From Nannochloropsis salina CCMP1776 (lineage: Eukaryota > Sar > Eustigmatophyceae > Eustigmatales > Monodopsidaceae): a stretch of 62,695 bases of DNA. The position numbers and the translations under genes are program-made. Below, in pieces: positions 53,105 to 62,695 of this stretch. Each line of letters starts with the position of its first letter. Position 1 is the stretch's first letter. The notes beneath the pieces are model-generated. The model was not told the DNA's origin. It made no database searches and saw only the letters and a list, made by a program, of their open reading frames with translations. The stretch is from the NCBI GenBank assembly GCA_004565275.1, contig SDOX01000007.1, positions 76,913 to 139,607 of the forward strand, in the 5' to 3' direction.

Positions 53105-55189
53105 ATGGAAAAGTCTTCTGCCACTACTCCTTTGCTTCCAGTGGGACATGGCATTCAAGATGGCGCGTTGGTAAGAAGACCCTTCGAAACCTTTATACTT
53201 CAGCTTTTCCCCATACTTTTACGACCATATTTCCCACCTCAAATTGCTTGCGTTATGTGTATTTGATATTTTCCATTCCAGATACAAGTCGCTTCTAACA
53301 AAAATGGGATCTCATTATGGCTGCTCAAAGACGTATTTTATCCCGGGGAAACAATTCACGGGAAGATGAAAGCTACATTCACTTCTCAAATAAGTGTCAG
53401 GGCAATAAAAATAAAGGTACCCACAAAAGTCTCATATGGATTCATAGAACGTACGAGCGCGTAATGCTTTACTTGGGGACATGGTTGATAAGTCGAACTC
53501 CTCAAATCTTAATAACTTTGTTCTCAACCAAAAGCTGACAAGTAGAGCGAAAGTTTTCTGGTGGATATCCACCGGCACACAAATGGTGCCTATATGCGCC
53601 AGCCTTAACCTGGCTCCTACAATCGAATCAAGTCTGCAGGAGATGATTCCGATACGCACCAACTTTGTCCTGGAACCTGGTCAGCAGTATGAATGGCCGG
53701 TAGGAATTTGACATATTACAAAATGTCTTCCATTCACCGCTAACTGCCCTCAATCACCATCTAATTTCGATCACTCTATTCACAGGTGGAGCTCATGCTT
53801 CCTCAATCTCTCCCGTCTTCATTTTCCTTCAAAAAGGGGACCAATGTGATGAGAGAAAAAACACACATCGCTTATACCCTAACTCTTTTGATGGAGGTCC
53901 CAGGTTGGATGGACTACAAGTTAAACTATAATTTGAAAGTTCATTCCTCCCCCGTATCCATCACTCCAGTAAGCACTTGGTTGAGAGATCGGAATGTTGC
54001 CATTGCATAGAATACAAGGAACGGAACTTTCCCCACAAGCAGTTTGCCCCATCTCATCCTTAATGCCCCCATGCCTGTCCTGTGCAGGAAATGCGTCTTC
54101 CTGTGGAGCTTAGCACCTGCGGTCCCATCAGCTCGTGTTACTGTTTTCTGGGGAAGGTACTTGGAGAAAAGCATAAGCGAAAAAGACAGACCACCGGCGG
54201 GACGTGATGCACTTATAACGGGTGTAATTATGCTTCATACTAATATGGACTGCTGTTTTTCTATCTCTCTTTTGTATCACATTGCACGGCATCCCACCAT
54301 GCATCTGTAAGCAATTGATAGAGAGGCAGTCACAGACGTTTCATCTCTTTTCTGCTCCATGACTATGTCCCAGGGGGAGGCTACTCTACATCTTGTTGTT
54401 CCTGTCAGCTGTCTCCCTTTTGCGGACGGGATATCTGTTTCTCCTGACTCGTTTCCCATTTCTGTGGGTGTGGAGAATCTGAGTGGAACAGCTGTCACAA
54501 ACGTCCGCCTTGCGCTGATTGGAGGTGAGAGAGGAAGAAAAAGGACCAATCTTCTCTTCGTATGCTTGATGCATTTCCTCGATACCATGCGACATCACAG
54601 AGATTCTGCTATCAAACAGACTCGAAGAGTCGAGATGTACGATACGAGATCGCTGCTCCTTCACTGTTGTCGACCACCTAATCGCACCCAAGATCCTACC
54701 GGGGACGACCTTCCCTCTACAGGCCGTCAGCACGTTTCCCACCTTGCAATTGAAGTGGGACTCAGAGATTGATGTCGCCTCGTCTCGTTTTTTTACTCCG
54801 AAAAACTTGCACACAGTTCAGATGCCCACACTTGCGGCGGGAAATTTGATAAAGGTAGTGTCCGGGGCAGGAACGGGTGTGTCTTCTCTCAAATGCCGCA
54901 AGTGCGCCATAGCACACTGACTTAAAATTTTCGTCTCCCCTGAAAATACAAAGCTAACCTACTAAATGGTGCTTCTGTGCCTAATCATGATTGCCGTAGC
55001 CACCCACTCCGCCTACCTTTCCCTCTCTAGATCACTTATCGATTGGAACTCACCGCTAAAGGTGGCCGGTGCAAGAGTTTGAAGCTTGTGACACCTATCA
55101 TATTTGCGCCCACGAATTCTTCTCCTCAGCTGGACAATGCCACTTCACCGCTGCGTTCTCCATATACGGGGGACGGTCCGTCGACATAA
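53105..55189 (+). CDS. arrestin-domain-containing protein
   Basis: Eight exons are proposed: 53105-53170, 53282-53416, 53535-53699, 53786-53968, 54088-54156, 54374-54524, 54766-54854 and 55031-55189, together 339 codons with matching phases. The arrestin N-domain shows as DVFYPGETIHGKM, ISVRAIKIK, FVLEPGQQYEWPVEL and LPQSLPSSF, then HIAYTLTLLMEVPG. The C-domain shows as EATLHLVVPVSCLPF, ISVGVENLSGTAVTNV and ITYRLELTAKGG. Arrestin-domain proteins act as cytosolic adaptors in membrane-protein trafficking and often recruit ubiquitin ligases. No PPxY motif is seen here, so ligase binding is not supported. The third exon is the least certain: its acceptor could be at 53490 instead, and the conserved Trp/Glu strand of the N-domain is not obvious, so a small exon may be missing after 53416. 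This gene is AT-richer than its neighbours. Confidence 0.8.
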
Positions 55190-55775
55190 CACATACTATC
55201 GTCTCGTACTTTGTACTCGGTAAAACATTGCAAAGTCATGGCACGTCAGGGTCCATTTTGCCCCTTGGTTGTGTATATCTAGGGGTTGTCTTGCGAGGGA
55301 AAAGTGGAGAGAAGGAATCGCAGACACGTTGCTAGCAAGAGTAAAACCCATGAACCAGGTTGAGCGAAGTTGGGAAGCAGTGCTCAGTATAAAGGGAGAA
55401 AATCCCGCAACGTAACGTAGGAAAAAAACTCTAAAAACGTCGAGGCAATGGCGTTATGCCCGCAATAAAGCTACTTTGAGACATGTGCGTCCTCCCTATC
55501 GGACAGAGTGCTTCCGGCTCCCGATTTCGTCCTTCCACCTTCCCCCCGCCTTAACCTCTGCTTTATCCACCCCTTGGATACAGGGCCCCCTGGTGGATCC
55601 TGGACGCAATCAGAATCGAACCTTGACCGTCACTGCCCCTCCAGCCTTCGTGGCCTTCCTGCTCATCACTCTGAAAGCCCTCACATTCCTTTTCCCCCCA
55701 TCACTTGAAAGAAACCACCTCCGGCCACTTTCCCGGCTGCCTCATCTCTCCTCTCTTGGCATCCTTGTACCATTT
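55190..55775. other. intergenic region between convergent genes
   Basis: This lies between the arrestin-like gene (+) and the Iwr1 gene (-). A plus-strand open stretch after an acceptor-like GGATACAG near 55582 reads GPLVDPGRNQNRTLTVT and continues hydrophobically. It has no start or family and runs into sequence antisense to Iwr1, so I do not call it. Confidence 0.4.
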
Positions 55776-57554
55776 CTATTCCTCTCCCTCCTCACTCCAC
55801 CCCTCCTCCTCCTCCACCTCTTCTTCTTCTTCCTCTTCTTCATCCATCAAACCTGCCTTGATTACCCCGGAGCCCCCGAACCTCCCCACTGCCGTACCCC
55901 GTCCTCCCTCCCTCCCCCCCTCCTCCTCTTCCTCGCTCGAGCTGCCCCGCCACCCATACCTTTTCCATTGCTCCTCCTCGCCCACCTCCTCCTCCTCCTC
56001 CTCCTCCTCCTCTTCCTCCTCCTCCGGGTAGTCGTTCGCCCAATGTCCTTCGTCGTTCGAGTCCTCCTCCCCGTCCTCCTCTCTTCCTTCCTCCTCGCTC
56101 CAATCCCCATCCTCTTCGAAGACTAGCACCCCTCCGCACTCTCCGTCTCCCTCCTCCTCCCTCCCTTCCCCCTCCATCCTGTTCCCTGCCACGTAGCACA
56201 GCCCATCCACCCTGACAATGGGGGGTGACAACCCGTCCTCCGTCCCGTCCTCCGTCCCGCCCTCCGTCCCACCCTCCGCTTCATTCTTGACCATTGCGTA
56301 CACGTCGTAGACATATTCTCCCTCGCACTCCCCCTCGTCCTCCCCCCCATCTTCTTCCACCGCTTCCATCAATGCCTCCTGCAGCATGATCGCGCACTCC
56401 GCCCATACCCTTCCTCCCCCGGACCCTCCCTCCCTCCCTCCCTCCCTCCCTCCCTCCCTCCCTCCTTCCCTCCCTCCCTCCTCCGCCCACTCCAATGCCG
56501 TCCGCCCTGCCCGGTCTTTCACGTTGACGTCAGCCCCGGCCGATAACAGCTTTGCCGTGGCACGAACCTCCCCCCTATACGCACACGCCATCAATGCCGT
56601 ACGCCCATCCGCATTCTTGCGTTGATGGTTCAGATTGGCACCGCCCTCGAAAATGAGGGAAAGGAGGGAGGATATGCCCGGGGTGGGAGGGAGGGAGGGA
56701 GGGAGGGATTGAAGAGGGGAGGAGAAGGCCGTGGCAATGGCCTCGTCCAAGGCGCGGTCGACGGGGGAGAAGATGACGTACGGGGCTCGGCTGCGAGGAG
56801 GAGGAGGAGGGGAGGGAGGAAGGGGAGGAGGGGAGGGAGGAAGGGGAGGAGGGGAGGTGGCAACACACGTCGCCCCCGCCACAGTAGCCCAAGGTGTCAT
56901 GAGATCGATCACGTGGCAAGCATGCTCCTCGCCCTCCTTCGCCCCCCCTTCATTCGCTCCGCGTCCCCTTCCCCTCCCTCTTTCCCAACCTCGCCACACT
57001 TGGGCCGTGCCCGGCCACCCCGGCTTCCTCCCTCCCTCCCCGCCCGACATCAGTCGAACTCGCCGCAGTTCTTGACGTTCTTTCGACCCTTCCAAACTTT
57101 TCCCTTTCCTTTTCTTGGCTTCTCCTTCTCCTCCTTCTCCTCTTCCTCCTTCTCCTCCTCCTCCCTTCCTTTCTTCTCCTCCTCCTGTCTCTCCTCCCTG
57201 CGCCCGTGATGACTTTCGCCGTGTTGGGGCATCGTTACCCTCCTTAATCGCTTCTTCTTCCGTCCTTCGCGCGGCCACTGTGTCCACTCGACCGAATTTA
57301 AAACATCGCCATGCTTTCTCCTCCACCCCTCCTTGGTCCTCAGCTTTATTTTCAACTCCGTGGTCGCTACGCGTCGTGAGCGCAGCGAATCGTGCGGCGA
57401 GACTAGGGCGGACCCGTTTCACCGATGTCGTGGCAGACGCTTCCAAAAGGAGAAAAGGCAGCGAGGCTTGTTCCCGGCGGCGTTTGACGCGGACGACGAC
57501 CGTGGATGCAGAGGAGGGGAGGGAGGAGGAGGAGGGGGAGGAGGTTGACTCCAT
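55776..57554 (-). CDS. Iwr1/SLC7A6OS-family protein with ankyrin repeats
   Basis: One uninterrupted frame of 592 residues. The N-terminus (TVVVRVKRRREQ, LPFLLLEA) and FKFGRVDTV (residues 85-93) match Iwr1/SLC7A6OS, as do YVYDVYAMV and the acidic DSNDEGHWANDYPEEE near the C-terminus, which is the family hallmark. Iwr1 escorts assembled RNA polymerase II into the nucleus. Between the N-terminal and acidic blocks sits a region not usual for the family: about two ankyrin repeats (DGRTALMACAYRGE, ATAKLLSAGADVNVKDRAGRTALEWA). A GGGA-encoded Gly/Arg/Glu tract and an alpha-helical stretch follow. A Pro-rich piece before the ankyrins could be an unspliced intron. The long Glu runs at the C-terminus come from GAG/GAA microsatellites. 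The gene is divergent from AMMECR1. Confidence 0.78.
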   Translation of the reverse strand: MESTSSPSSSSLPSSASTVVVRVKRRREQASLPFLLLEASATTSVKRVRPSLAARFAALTTRSDHGVENKAEDQGGVEEKAWRCFKFGRVDTVAARRTEEEAIKEGNDAPTRRKSSRAQGGETGGGEERKGGGGEGGRGEGGEGEAKKRKGKSLEGSKERQELRRVRLMSGGEGGRKPGWPGTAQVWRGWERGRGRGRGANEGGAKEGEEHACHVIDLMTPWATVAGATCVATSPPPLPPSPPPLPPSPPPPPRSRAPYVIFSPVDRALDEAIATAFSSPLQSLPPSLPPTPGISSLLSLIFEGGANLNHQRKNADGRTALMACAYRGEVRATAKLLSAGADVNVKDRAGRTALEWAEEGGREGGREGGREGGREGGSGGGRVWAECAIMLQEALMEAVEEDGGEDEGECEGEYVYDVYAMVKNEAEGGTEGGTEDGTEDGLSPPIVRVDGLCYVAGNRMEGEGREEEGDGECGGVLVFEEDGDWSEEEGREEDGEEDSNDEGHWANDYPEEEEEEEEEEEEEVGEEEQWKRYGWRGSSSEEEEEGGREGGRGTAVGRFGGSGVIKAGLMDEEEEEEEEVEEEEGWSEEGEE

Positions 57555-57972
57555 ACGCAGCGCCGCGCTACCGTAACAAAAAGTACAAGGCCTCCGTCAC
57601 ACGGTCAGAAGTTTTGCGTGCCCATTCTTGAAATGTAGTTGACAGAGGATATGCCACCGGGTACACGTGAGTCAACAAAGTGGCCATTGTTTTACAAGAA
57701 AAAAGCGATTGTAGACGTTCATGTAGAAAGTTCAAATTCGCCTTTTCGTCTGACGCTGACCAAAGTCCTGACCAAACGGGCCCACGCGTATCTTAAGACC
57801 GCGGTAGTGCGCCCCAAAAAGGCTGGCAATCGTACCATACATGATGCAGGGTGTAATGTGGTTGTTTATTTTTTATTTTTCCCAGGTGCTAGGTTGCTCT
57901 CAGGGGCGGTGGAGGCCTCGCCCTTTGCCCTGCCGCTCTCGCCGCCGCTGCGCTCGGTCATCGCGGCCAGAC
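57555..57972. promoter_or_regulatory. divergent promoter region (Iwr1 / AMMECR1)
   Basis: About 420 bp between the two starts. A TTTTTCCCAG acceptor-like site near 57888 suggests that the AMMECR1 transcript has a spliced 5' UTR. Confidence 0.4.
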
Positions 57973-58862
57973 ATGCCTCCTCAAGGCGAAAACGAAGAAT
58001 TTAGCGACGGTCGTAACAGCAGTGAGGATGAATGTGAAGCAGAGGCAACGAGCGCGGTCACAGTGCCGGTCCGTCGAGGAAAGTCTACGACCCTCCCCCC
58101 TTCCCTCCTCCTCCTCCTCCTCCTCCTCCTCCTCCTCCTCCCCTGTCCCTTCCCCCCTCACCGTCCCTTTCCAGCCACCCCCAAGCAACCTCAGCCCACG
58201 TGCACTACTGTTTCGAAGTGCTGCTGCACCATTTCAATGGCAAAGGCGGGGCCCCACCCGTCCCTGTTTTCGATACGACGGTCAGTTGCCCTTTATTCGT
58301 GACCTGGGAGAAAGACGGTAAAGGAGTGCGTCACGGAGGCAAAACAGGCCGTCAATTACGCGGGTGCATCGGTACTTTGAGCCCCAAGACCCTGGGGGAC
58401 CTTCGGGAGTACGTCTTTAGCAGTGCTTTCCACGACCGACGTTTTTCCCCCATCGCCCACCACGAACTCCCTACCTTGGCCTGCTCCGTCTCCCTCTTGG
58501 TGGCCTACGAAGACGTCGGGCGCGGGAACGTGTGGGATTGGGAAGTGGGCGTCCATGGCATCGTCATCTCCTTCCAAGACGGGGTGGGTCGTGGGGCTCG
58601 CAGGTATTCCGCCACCTACTTGCCAGAAGTGGCCGCCGAGCAAGCCTGGACCCAGCAGGAGGCTTTGGAGAGTCTGGTCCGAAAGTCGGGCTACACGGGC
58701 ACGATCGACACGGGGGGGAAATTCTGGGAGAAAGTGGCATTGACCCGGTATCGGAGCAGCAAATTTTGCATGACTTACCGGGAGTTTGTGGACGGGCGGG
58801 GGGAGGGTGGGAGGGAGGGCGGGGGGGAGGGCGGGCGGAAAAAGAGGGTGGTAGTGTCATAA
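57973..58862 (+). CDS. AMMECR1: AMMECR1-domain protein
   Basis: Exon 1 starts at 57973 (MPPQGENEEFSDGRNSS), and the core exon begins at 58175 or 58195. The intron between them is CTC-rich and its donor is unresolved; GT sites near 58083 are candidates. The core is unmistakable: VHYCFEVLLHHFNG, GRQLRGCIGTL with the family signature RGCIGT, LREYVFSSAFHDRRFSPI, ELPTLACSVSLL, DWEVGVHGIVI, YSATYLPEVAAEQAW and LTRYRSSKF. AMMECR1 is conserved from archaea to humans. Its molecular role is unsettled; the fold and the RGCIGT motif suggest a binding or enzymatic pocket, and proposed links include RNA and lipid pathways. A GGGA-encoded Gly/Arg tail precedes the stop at 58862, and such a tail is not part of the usual family sequence. 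Confidence 0.9.
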
Positions 58863-60142
58863 ATGTCGAGCAGTCGGCAGGAAGAGGGCGGAGAGACTCG
58901 AGAGGAGATGGGCCCAGGGGGGCAACGGAAGGGAAGGAGGGTGCGCAGAGACGAGCAGGCATGTGCTGTGTGCCCGATCTAGGGGTACTGTATCTCTCTC
59001 GACACTGTCGCAGAGAGTTCGAATTATGTGTATATATACACGCGAATATACATAGGTGATGTATCAGTAGATGATTAGGTGCGACGTTCTAGAAACTCGC
59101 GAGAGGGAGATGAAAGTGTCCGGGGAAACGTGTTTTCCAAGCGGTCTCAGGGGGCGTATCGCGGTGTGATATATTGGTGAAATAAAAAGGAAAATTGGGA
59201 ATGGATGTCCGTTTTGCCATGCTTGTGCATGGGCTCAAGGTCAAGGGGACCTTGAGCTGAAAAAAAAATTGGAGAGGAAAGGGGATCTAGGGAGGGAGGG
59301 AGGGAGGACAGGGAGGAGGGTCGGAGGGGAGGGTAGGGCTTAGAGGAGAGGAGAGCGACCGATAGAAGGGAAGTAATATCTTGAATGAACGGAAACGTGG
59401 GTCAGAAAGAAGAAAGCACACACCAATTTTTGGATGATACTGCGCCACGCATGTTCGCTTCCTGCTCCAGAGCCTGCTGGGCCCCGAACTGCTTAGAGAG
59501 CCCATTCGGATCACCATCGCCGTGCAAAATGGAAAGTCAACCCGTCGAGGCAGCTCCGGGTGCCTTTGCCCCTCCCTCCTTCCCTCCCTCTCTCCTTCTC
59601 CCTGTCTCGACGGTCGCCTTTCACCGCCGGCCCATCCACTCCTTTCTTTTCAGCAGGCTCGCCAAAAGCGTCCTGATCCTTTCTTTATCGCTCTGCTCGC
59701 TTTCTAGGCCCGCTACCCCCTCCGTCCGCCCTCGCTGCTTGCCCACGTCAACCGCAGGAAGGCCGCCTTCGTCGGTGATTTTCCATCAACCTCGGTCAAA
59801 GACCGAACCCGCTCCACCGCCACTCCCTCTTCGCTCCACTGCCGTACCCAGTTCCCCATCTCCTCCTGCCCCCGGCCATTCTTTCTCATCATTACCTAGC
59901 ATACGGCAAAAAGAAGGCTCCCGAGGAACAAGTCCCAGATCTCCTCCAGTTCCCCATCTCCTCCTGCCCCCGGCCATTCTTTCTCATCATTACCTAGCAT
60001 ACGGCAAAAAGAAGGCTCCCGAGGAACAAGTCCCAGATCTCCTCCGCCCCCCCTGCTTCCCGCCCTCGCCCCTTCCCTCCCCTCGAAGCTTGAGGAGGGA
60101 GGATCTCGGAGGGCCCGGTCGGTTAGGTCACATTCCTCCTTC
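58863..60142. other. intergenic region with an unplaced coding-like stretch and a 98-bp duplication
   Basis: The 3' flank of AMMECR1 is followed by GGGA-rich sequence. On the plus strand, about 59435-59560 translates as THVRFLLQSLLGPELLREP and continues ITIAVQNGKS, which looks like a real exon. It is followed by pyrimidine-rich, intron-like sequence and a TTTTCAG acceptor near 59653. On the minus strand the same place reads GDPNGLSKQFGAQQALEQE, which is also plausible. Strand and family cannot be decided, so no gene is called. Confidence 0.35.
59850..60045 (+). repeat. 98-bp exact-looking tandem duplication
   Basis: Copy 1 (59850-59947) and copy 2 (59948-60045) appear identical by eye. Both start AGTTCCCCATCTCCTCC and end AGATCTCCTCC. 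The length is not a multiple of three, so any reading frame through it shifts between copies. Confidence 0.93.
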
Positions 60143-61080
60143 TCAATGCGCGCTTTCAGCTCCTAAGCCGGCGGGGGCGGGCGAGTCGTGTGGGCGAATA
60201 CCCCCGGTCGGGTGATTGAGAGTATTGACGCCAAGGGAGAGAAAAGCGGGGCTTTGAATACATGCACTCGCTAAGCAAGACCGGCCCAGGAGGCACACAA
60301 GCACAGGTTGGGGGCATGACCTCTCTTCCTCCTTGCCTCCCTCCCTTCCTTCCTTCCTTTCCCCCCCTTCTGGCCCCCTCGAACCAGCCTGCAAAAACCG
60401 AATCGAGCCCAATTTTTCCGGGGAAAGCAGCTCCCAATAAATCCCCGAGGGTTCCGGCCAATGCCGCCCCGCCTGGGTCCGCATTGTCTGCGTGGGGGTC
60501 ATGATCACGTCCACGGGCACGTCGTGACGCAAAATCCGGAAATCGTTTGAGACCATGTTGGGCAACACCTGCTCGTCCCCCTGTTGTCACCACAGGCGCG
60601 GTGGCGTCGATCACACCCAGCGCCCGGAGCATGGCGTACTCCAAGACCGCAAACCCCTCTCCTTTCCCGATCCGAGCCCCACTGACCGGATCCACGGCCA
60701 CCGAGCCAACCACAGTCAGGTCAACACGTGGCAAAGGTGACGTCAGGGGCCAAGGCCTTCCCCGTCCCTTCACGTCCGTGGAGGTGGGGGCTTCGATTTT
60801 TGTGTCCTGAGTTCGGCCCCGCCTGGAATCTAGCAAGGAAAAGAAACCCGTGCGTAGCCGGGGCTGAGGCAACAGAATAAGCTTCCCTGCTTGCACACTC
60901 AGGACTCGGACATATTTTTGGAGGCGTGTCAGGATTGCATTTCACGCAGGCGGTGCTCACAAACTCAGGCAGTGCGACCAGTCTATTCGCCGCTTCCTGG
61001 GCTCCCTCGAAGTTGAGGGATCGATGGTGCACGGGCCGGGAAGGTCCTGCGATGTCTCGAGACTCCACCATTTCCCACAT
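60143..61080 (-). CDS. MTHFSD-like (5-formyl-THF cyclo-ligase family) protein, with two frameshifts
   Basis: Similarity to MTHFSD is continuous but runs through three frames. The blocks in order are MWEMVESRDIAGPSRPVHHR and NFEGAQEAANRLVALPEF, then YVRVLSVQAGKLILLPQPRL, VDLTVVGSVAVDP and RIGKGEGFAVLEYAML, then VLPNMVSNDFRILRHD, VDVIMTPTQTMRT and GIYWELLSPEKLGSI. One frame change falls at a T5 run on the plus strand (60915-60919), the other at a C5 run (60577-60581). One base fewer in each restores the alignment, so base-calling errors are likelier than decay. Cyclo-ligase relatives convert 5-formyl-THF to 5,10-methenyl-THF; MTHFSD-type proteins are not proven to do so. Homology ends near 60380, and the stop at 60143 is only the end of the open frame. 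The gene is divergent from the ALKBH8-like gene. Confidence 0.72.
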
Positions 61081-61526
61081 TTATTGTCGAACTGCCCATT
61101 TCCAGAAGGAGCGATCCACAGACTGACTCTCGGAGTTCTCTCCTGTCGCCTTTGGGTGGAAAGGATGTTGAGATGGGTAGGAGGTTAGGGCGTTTTAAGC
61201 GAAATGAAGTTAAGCTTGACAAAGCTGTCCGTCAAAAGTGGAGATGCCATTGAGAAAGAAACAAACAACATATATACCAGAATCTGCCACGCAACATAAA
61301 TTCAGTTATGCTCAGATAATCCAAGGACTGTGACTCGTTTAAAGTGGCTGGGGCGGCTTGTAAGCTACTGGAGTAGGGCATGCTGTCAACGGCTGAGGTA
61401 CCCACTTGGCATTTTGAAGAATTAATATTGACTCGGACATTGCCGATCACGGAAAGCCTCACTATCATGGCATTTCACATGTAGGTTTGTCTTATCCCGC
61501 GACGCATAGAAAGCGACGAACACAGC
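61081..61526. promoter_or_regulatory. divergent promoter region (MTHFSD-like / ALKBH8-like)
   Basis: About 450 bp between two starts on opposite strands. No specific element was recognised. Confidence 0.4.
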
Positions 61527-62695
61527 ATGCCCGCTCCACCTCCGCAGGTCCTCCCGCCCCTCCAACCCCCCCGACCGCCGCAGCCGTTGCAAACGGGGCT
61601 ACACCCAGCACCTTACGGTCAAGAAAATGTACCTACACGGTTCCTTTACATATCTGGCATTGGAGATGCGTTAAAGACGGACTTGAAGGTACGTAAGGCC
61701 AGCTAGTAGGAGCGAGGGTGTATGAAACCTCAAAGTTACCTTGAACCTGCCCGAAGTAGATTTCTAAGTGAGAAAAACAAGCCTTGAGCTCCAGCAAAAG
61801 ATATAAAGCATGAAAACTCGTCCTCCACCCGAAGCCGCGTCTACCCACTTCATTGCATGTTTTCACTGCCCACATTCCATGCCCGTCCTTCCCCCTTGGC
61901 GTCTCTCCTCAGGAGCTTCGCACCCTCTTGGAGGGCTACGGCCCCCTGGATGACAGCGAAGGGCTGGGTGTAGAGGCCCCAGCTAAAAAAGGATTTGTGC
62001 GTGTGCGTTTCGTCCATGTGGAGAGCGCGCAGAGGGCGAAGGAGGCTTTGATAGGGGCGGAGGGGGAGGGGAGGGAGGAGGCGGGAGGGGAAGGGAGGGA
62101 AGGAGGGGTCTCCGTGGACGGGCGGCGGGTCAATCGGGTCCAGTATTCAGTGATGTGGTCGGAAGAAGAGGAGGTGAGGGGGGAGGAAGGAGGGGATGCA
62201 GGTCACGGGGCCACTATTTGACCGGTGGGCTGGCAAGTACCTTCTCCTTTTCCTCCCTCTCTCCCTGCCTTCCTTCCTTCTCATCATCCCCTCCTACTCG
62301 CAACCCCCCCTCTCCCTTCTTACTCTTCTTCTCGCAGCGGAACAAAGAGCCGCATCCCGAGCCCCTCGACCCTTTCGAAGAGGCCTCTTTGGCGGTTGAG
62401 GTGCCGGGTGTGACGTTGATCGAGGTACAGGGAGGGAGGGAGGGAGGGAGGGAGGGAGGGAGGGAGGGAAAGCGAGAAGGAGGGAAGAAGGGAAGGGGAA
62501 GAAAGTGTCGACCCTGAGCCTGACTTGCTTCGCCGAATTTATTCCTCCTCCTCTCTCTCCTCCTCCTGCTCCCCTTCCAGAACTTTCTGAGCGAAGAGGA
62601 GGAGGCCGCTCTTTTGGCCTTCGCTGACGAGGGAGAGGGGGAGGGAGGGAAGGAGGGACAGGAAGGGAAGGGGGGAGGGAGAGAGGGGGGGCAAG
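61527..62695 (+). CDS. ALKBH8-like tRNA wobble-uridine modification protein, 3' end outside the window
   Basis: Exons 61527-61688, 61913-62173, 62338-62424 and 62581 onward all join in phase 0. A short Pro-rich N-terminus precedes an RRM (FLYISGIGDALKTDLKELR, then KKGFVRVRFVHVESAQRAKE) with a Gly/Glu insert before its last strand (VNRVQYSVMW). A linker is followed by VPGVTLIENFLSEEEEAALL, the typical entry into an AlkB dioxygenase domain. RRM plus AlkB is the layout of ALKBH8, which hydroxylates wobble 5-methoxycarbonylmethyluridine in tRNA and usually carries a C-terminal methyltransferase domain. The iron-binding HxD...H motif and any methyltransferase lie beyond the window, so the assignment rests on domain order. 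The start is the first ATG of a phase-0 exon. Confidence 0.72.

Noticed and set aside
57639-57960. Plus-strand open frame upstream of AMMECR1 (starting MTEDMPPGTRESTKW)
   Set aside because: It has no family and overlaps a likely 5' UTR intron (acceptor near 57888); AMMECR1 homology begins only further downstream.
2-62695. CRISPR array, bacterial operon or virus-like element
   Set aside because: The window is spliced nuclear eukaryotic sequence. The tandem repeats are coding or simple-sequence repeats, and no reverse transcriptase, integrase, capsid or transposase motif was seen in the translations.

Overview
This is a compact, intron-containing eukaryotic nuclear region. It most likely comes from a photosynthetic stramenopile of the eustigmatophyte (Nannochloropsis/Microchloropsis) type. 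That is inference from three signs: one protein carries a heterokont-style plastid presequence (signal peptide ending Y-N-A followed by Phe); two surface proteins have the Ser-Pro-Thr stalks common in stramenopiles; and the introns are full of (GGGA)n and (CCCT)n tracts, which I associate with that genus. No virus-like element, transposon, rRNA gene or convincing tRNA was found. Two 100-base runs of N (12361-12460, 43067-43166) are assembly gaps inside such tracts.

Left part (1-23 kb): the 3' part of a giant SPT-repeat type I membrane protein (+); a multi-exon NRF-6-like acyltransferase-3 membrane protein (-); a tail-anchored UBE2J/UBC6-type ubiquitin-conjugating enzyme (-); the TSEN34 catalytic subunit of tRNA-splicing endonuclease (-); a coiled-coil protein (+); and a second, smaller SPT-repeat surface protein with a Cys-rich head (+).

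Middle part (23-45 kb): a gene joining an F-box-like motif to a TFIIS central domain and a TFIIS-like zinc ribbon (-); a plastid-targeted protein faintly resembling YqaJ-type nucleases (+); two neighbouring AP2-domain transcription factors (+,+); a glycine-rich RRM protein (+); and an unidentified minus-strand gene interrupted by an assembly gap.

Right part (45-62.7 kb): a large WEE1-family kinase that has lost its catalytic residues (+); a secreted endonuclease/exonuclease/phosphatase-fold protein (+); an arrestin-domain protein (+); an Iwr1/SLC7A6OS homologue carrying ankyrin repeats (-); AMMECR1 (+); an MTHFSD-like 5-formyl-THF cyclo-ligase-family gene broken by two homopolymer frameshifts (-); and the 5' end of an ALKBH8-like gene (+).

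The genes do not form one pathway. Several touch shared themes: tRNA processing and modification (TSEN34, ALKBH8), RNA polymerase II biology (the TFIIS-like protein, Iwr1), and protein turnover at the ER or through ubiquitin (the E2, the F-box-like protein, possibly the arrestin). Exon boundaries below were set by eye from GT/AG signals and reading phase. In many genes the exon lengths sum to a whole number of codons, which supports them; unresolved junctions are stated. The observations I would follow first are the F-box/TFIIS chimera, the WEE1-like pseudokinase with an insertion in its glycine loop, the ankyrin-containing Iwr1, and the complementary (GGGA)n/(TCCC)n intron ends.
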